Shown in pieces: positions 31,936 to 32,668 of a stretch of DNA of 32,668 nt. Numbering within the stretch: position 1 is the stretch's first letter; the number at the start of each line of letters is the position of its first letter. This stretch comes from Bacteroidales bacterium (GTDB taxonomy: Bacteria; Bacteroidota; Bacteroidia; Bacteroidales; WCHB1-69), in contig JAFZWE010000048.1 of NCBI GenBank assembly GCA_017617445.1, positions 1-32,668 of the forward strand, in the 5' to 3' direction. The position numbers and the translations under genes were made by a program. The notes beneath the pieces are model-generated. The model saw only the letters and a list, made by a program, of their open reading frames with translations. It was not told the DNA's origin and did not search any database.

Positions 31936-32668
31936 TTAGTAATGCACAATCATCTCCAGTATCAGGCGGTCGTCCTTGCATTCATCGCCCACATGGGCAA
32001 AGAACTTCTCGTAGTTGAGCCGCAATCCAGCCCGTACAGGCCTGCTGATGAAGTACATAGTGAAACCGGCGGTGATCCTCTGCCGGTAGTTGTCCCACTC
32101 GTACATTCCCAGGTCAGAAAGTTTCCCGTTGCAGTTGGGCGTAATGGCATCGTAGCGCAAGGCCAGCGCAATGTCGTCCAACCACGGCTTGCCGATGCGG
32201 AAGGTGTAGCAGGCGAAGCCCTCGAAGGCATGCGTGGGCTGGAAACTCCTGTCGGAATAGGCCTTGTAGATATACTCGGCATCGAGGTGCAAACCGCCGA
32301 TGTCGTACATCATGCCCACATCGATGTTGTGCATCCTTACCGTCTCGTACTTCACCGCCGCGTAGTTGAGGGTGAGCTCGAAGCCCTTGAAGAAGCGGAA
32401 CGCTCCACGGGCCACGTAGTTCAGCGACTTCTGGAACTGCATCTGCTTGCTGAAGCCGCCGCTGTTGAACACCCCCGCCTTGATGGAGAAGGGCACGGTT
32501 TCATCCCAGCGGTACTCCACCACCCCTCCCACATCGCTCCACGCGGTGAGCCGCTGGGTGAGGAACGACTTGTCGGAGAAATAGTACTGCCACGGCGAGA
32601 GCAGGTTCTCGTTGCTGAAGGGCATCTTGTCGTAGCCGATGAGGAACGAGAGCCCTTTCACGGGCTGG
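31936..32668 (-). CDS. Outer-membrane porin, phosphate-selective porin O/P-like (partial)
   Basis: The reading frame is open to the right edge of the window, so its start lies outside. At least 243 residues are visible, ending in a tyrosine (MIVHY) as expected of an outer-membrane beta barrel. Alternating amphipathic strands such as LTLNYAAVKYET and DIALALRYDA are regular, and the segment SFLIGYDKMPFSNENLLS resembles the strand that starts the barrel of the porin O/P family. The precise family and its substrate are not certain. It is upstream of manC by about 120 bases in the same orientation but manC has its own promoter. Confidence 0.7.
   Translation of the reverse strand, partial: QPVKGLSFLIGYDKMPFSNENLLSPWQYYFSDKSFLTQRLTAWSDVGGVVEYRWDETVPFSIKAGVFNSGGFSKQMQFQKSLNYVARGAFRFFKGFELTLNYAAVKYETVRMHNIDVGMMYDIGGLHLDAEYIYKAYSDRSFQPTHAFEGFACYTFRIGKPWLDDIALALRYDAITPNCNGKLSDLGMYEWDNYRQRITAGFTMYFISRPVRAGLRLNYEKFFAHVGDECKDDRLILEMIVHY

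Overview
This window looks like a chromosomal segment of a member of the Bacteroidota, probably of the order Bacteroidales. Three things support that. Many genes are preceded by a Bacteroidota-type -7 box (TAnnTTTG) and lack an obvious Shine-Dalgarno sequence. Lipoproteins with short signal peptides are frequent. Two exported proteins end in domains that resemble type IX secretion (T9SS) sorting signals. There is no rRNA, tRNA, CRISPR array or transposase gene that I can recognise.

Left end (1-5100) is an accessory region. After the first codons of a 2-oxoacid:ferredoxin oxidoreductase ferredoxin subunit, it holds a KilA-N protein flanked by imperfect direct repeats. Next comes a toxin-antitoxin pair (RelE/HigB-like toxin, XRE antitoxin) whose promoter carries a perfect 22-bp palindrome, then a nonsense-interrupted ORF6N remnant and an AT-rich orphan lipoprotein. 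The last element is a HepT/MNT locus in which the MNT antitoxin is cut by an in-frame TAA while the HepT toxin is intact.

Middle (5269-19230) is mostly core-like: a TMTC-like membrane glycosyltransferase with TPRs, a lamin-tail surface protein, asd, manA with a lipoprotein gene, an Rnl2-type RNA ligase with altered active-site residues, a zinc-ribbon protein with an unknown partner and a DUF4249 lipoprotein, then recF, a lipoprotein-type DUF362 ferredoxin and hppA reading leftward as one likely operon.

Right part (21848-32668) has a retropepsin-like protein with a duplicated Cys module, the run xseB / O-methyltransferase / trmD / S8 protease, and a leftward four-gene operon of mannose-1-phosphate guanylyltransferase, flippase, SulP transporter and a transglutaminase-like membrane protein. 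A partial porin closes the window. ManA and ManC both belong to the GDP-mannose pathway, which could feed the TMTC-like enzyme and the flippase-linked glycan; that link is inference.

The most interesting items are the decayed HepT/MNT antitoxin, the RNA ligase lacking the motif IV Glu and the second motif V Lys, the Fe-S DUF362 protein with a lipoprotein signal beside a proton/sodium pyrophosphatase, and the repeat-flanked KilA-N gene.
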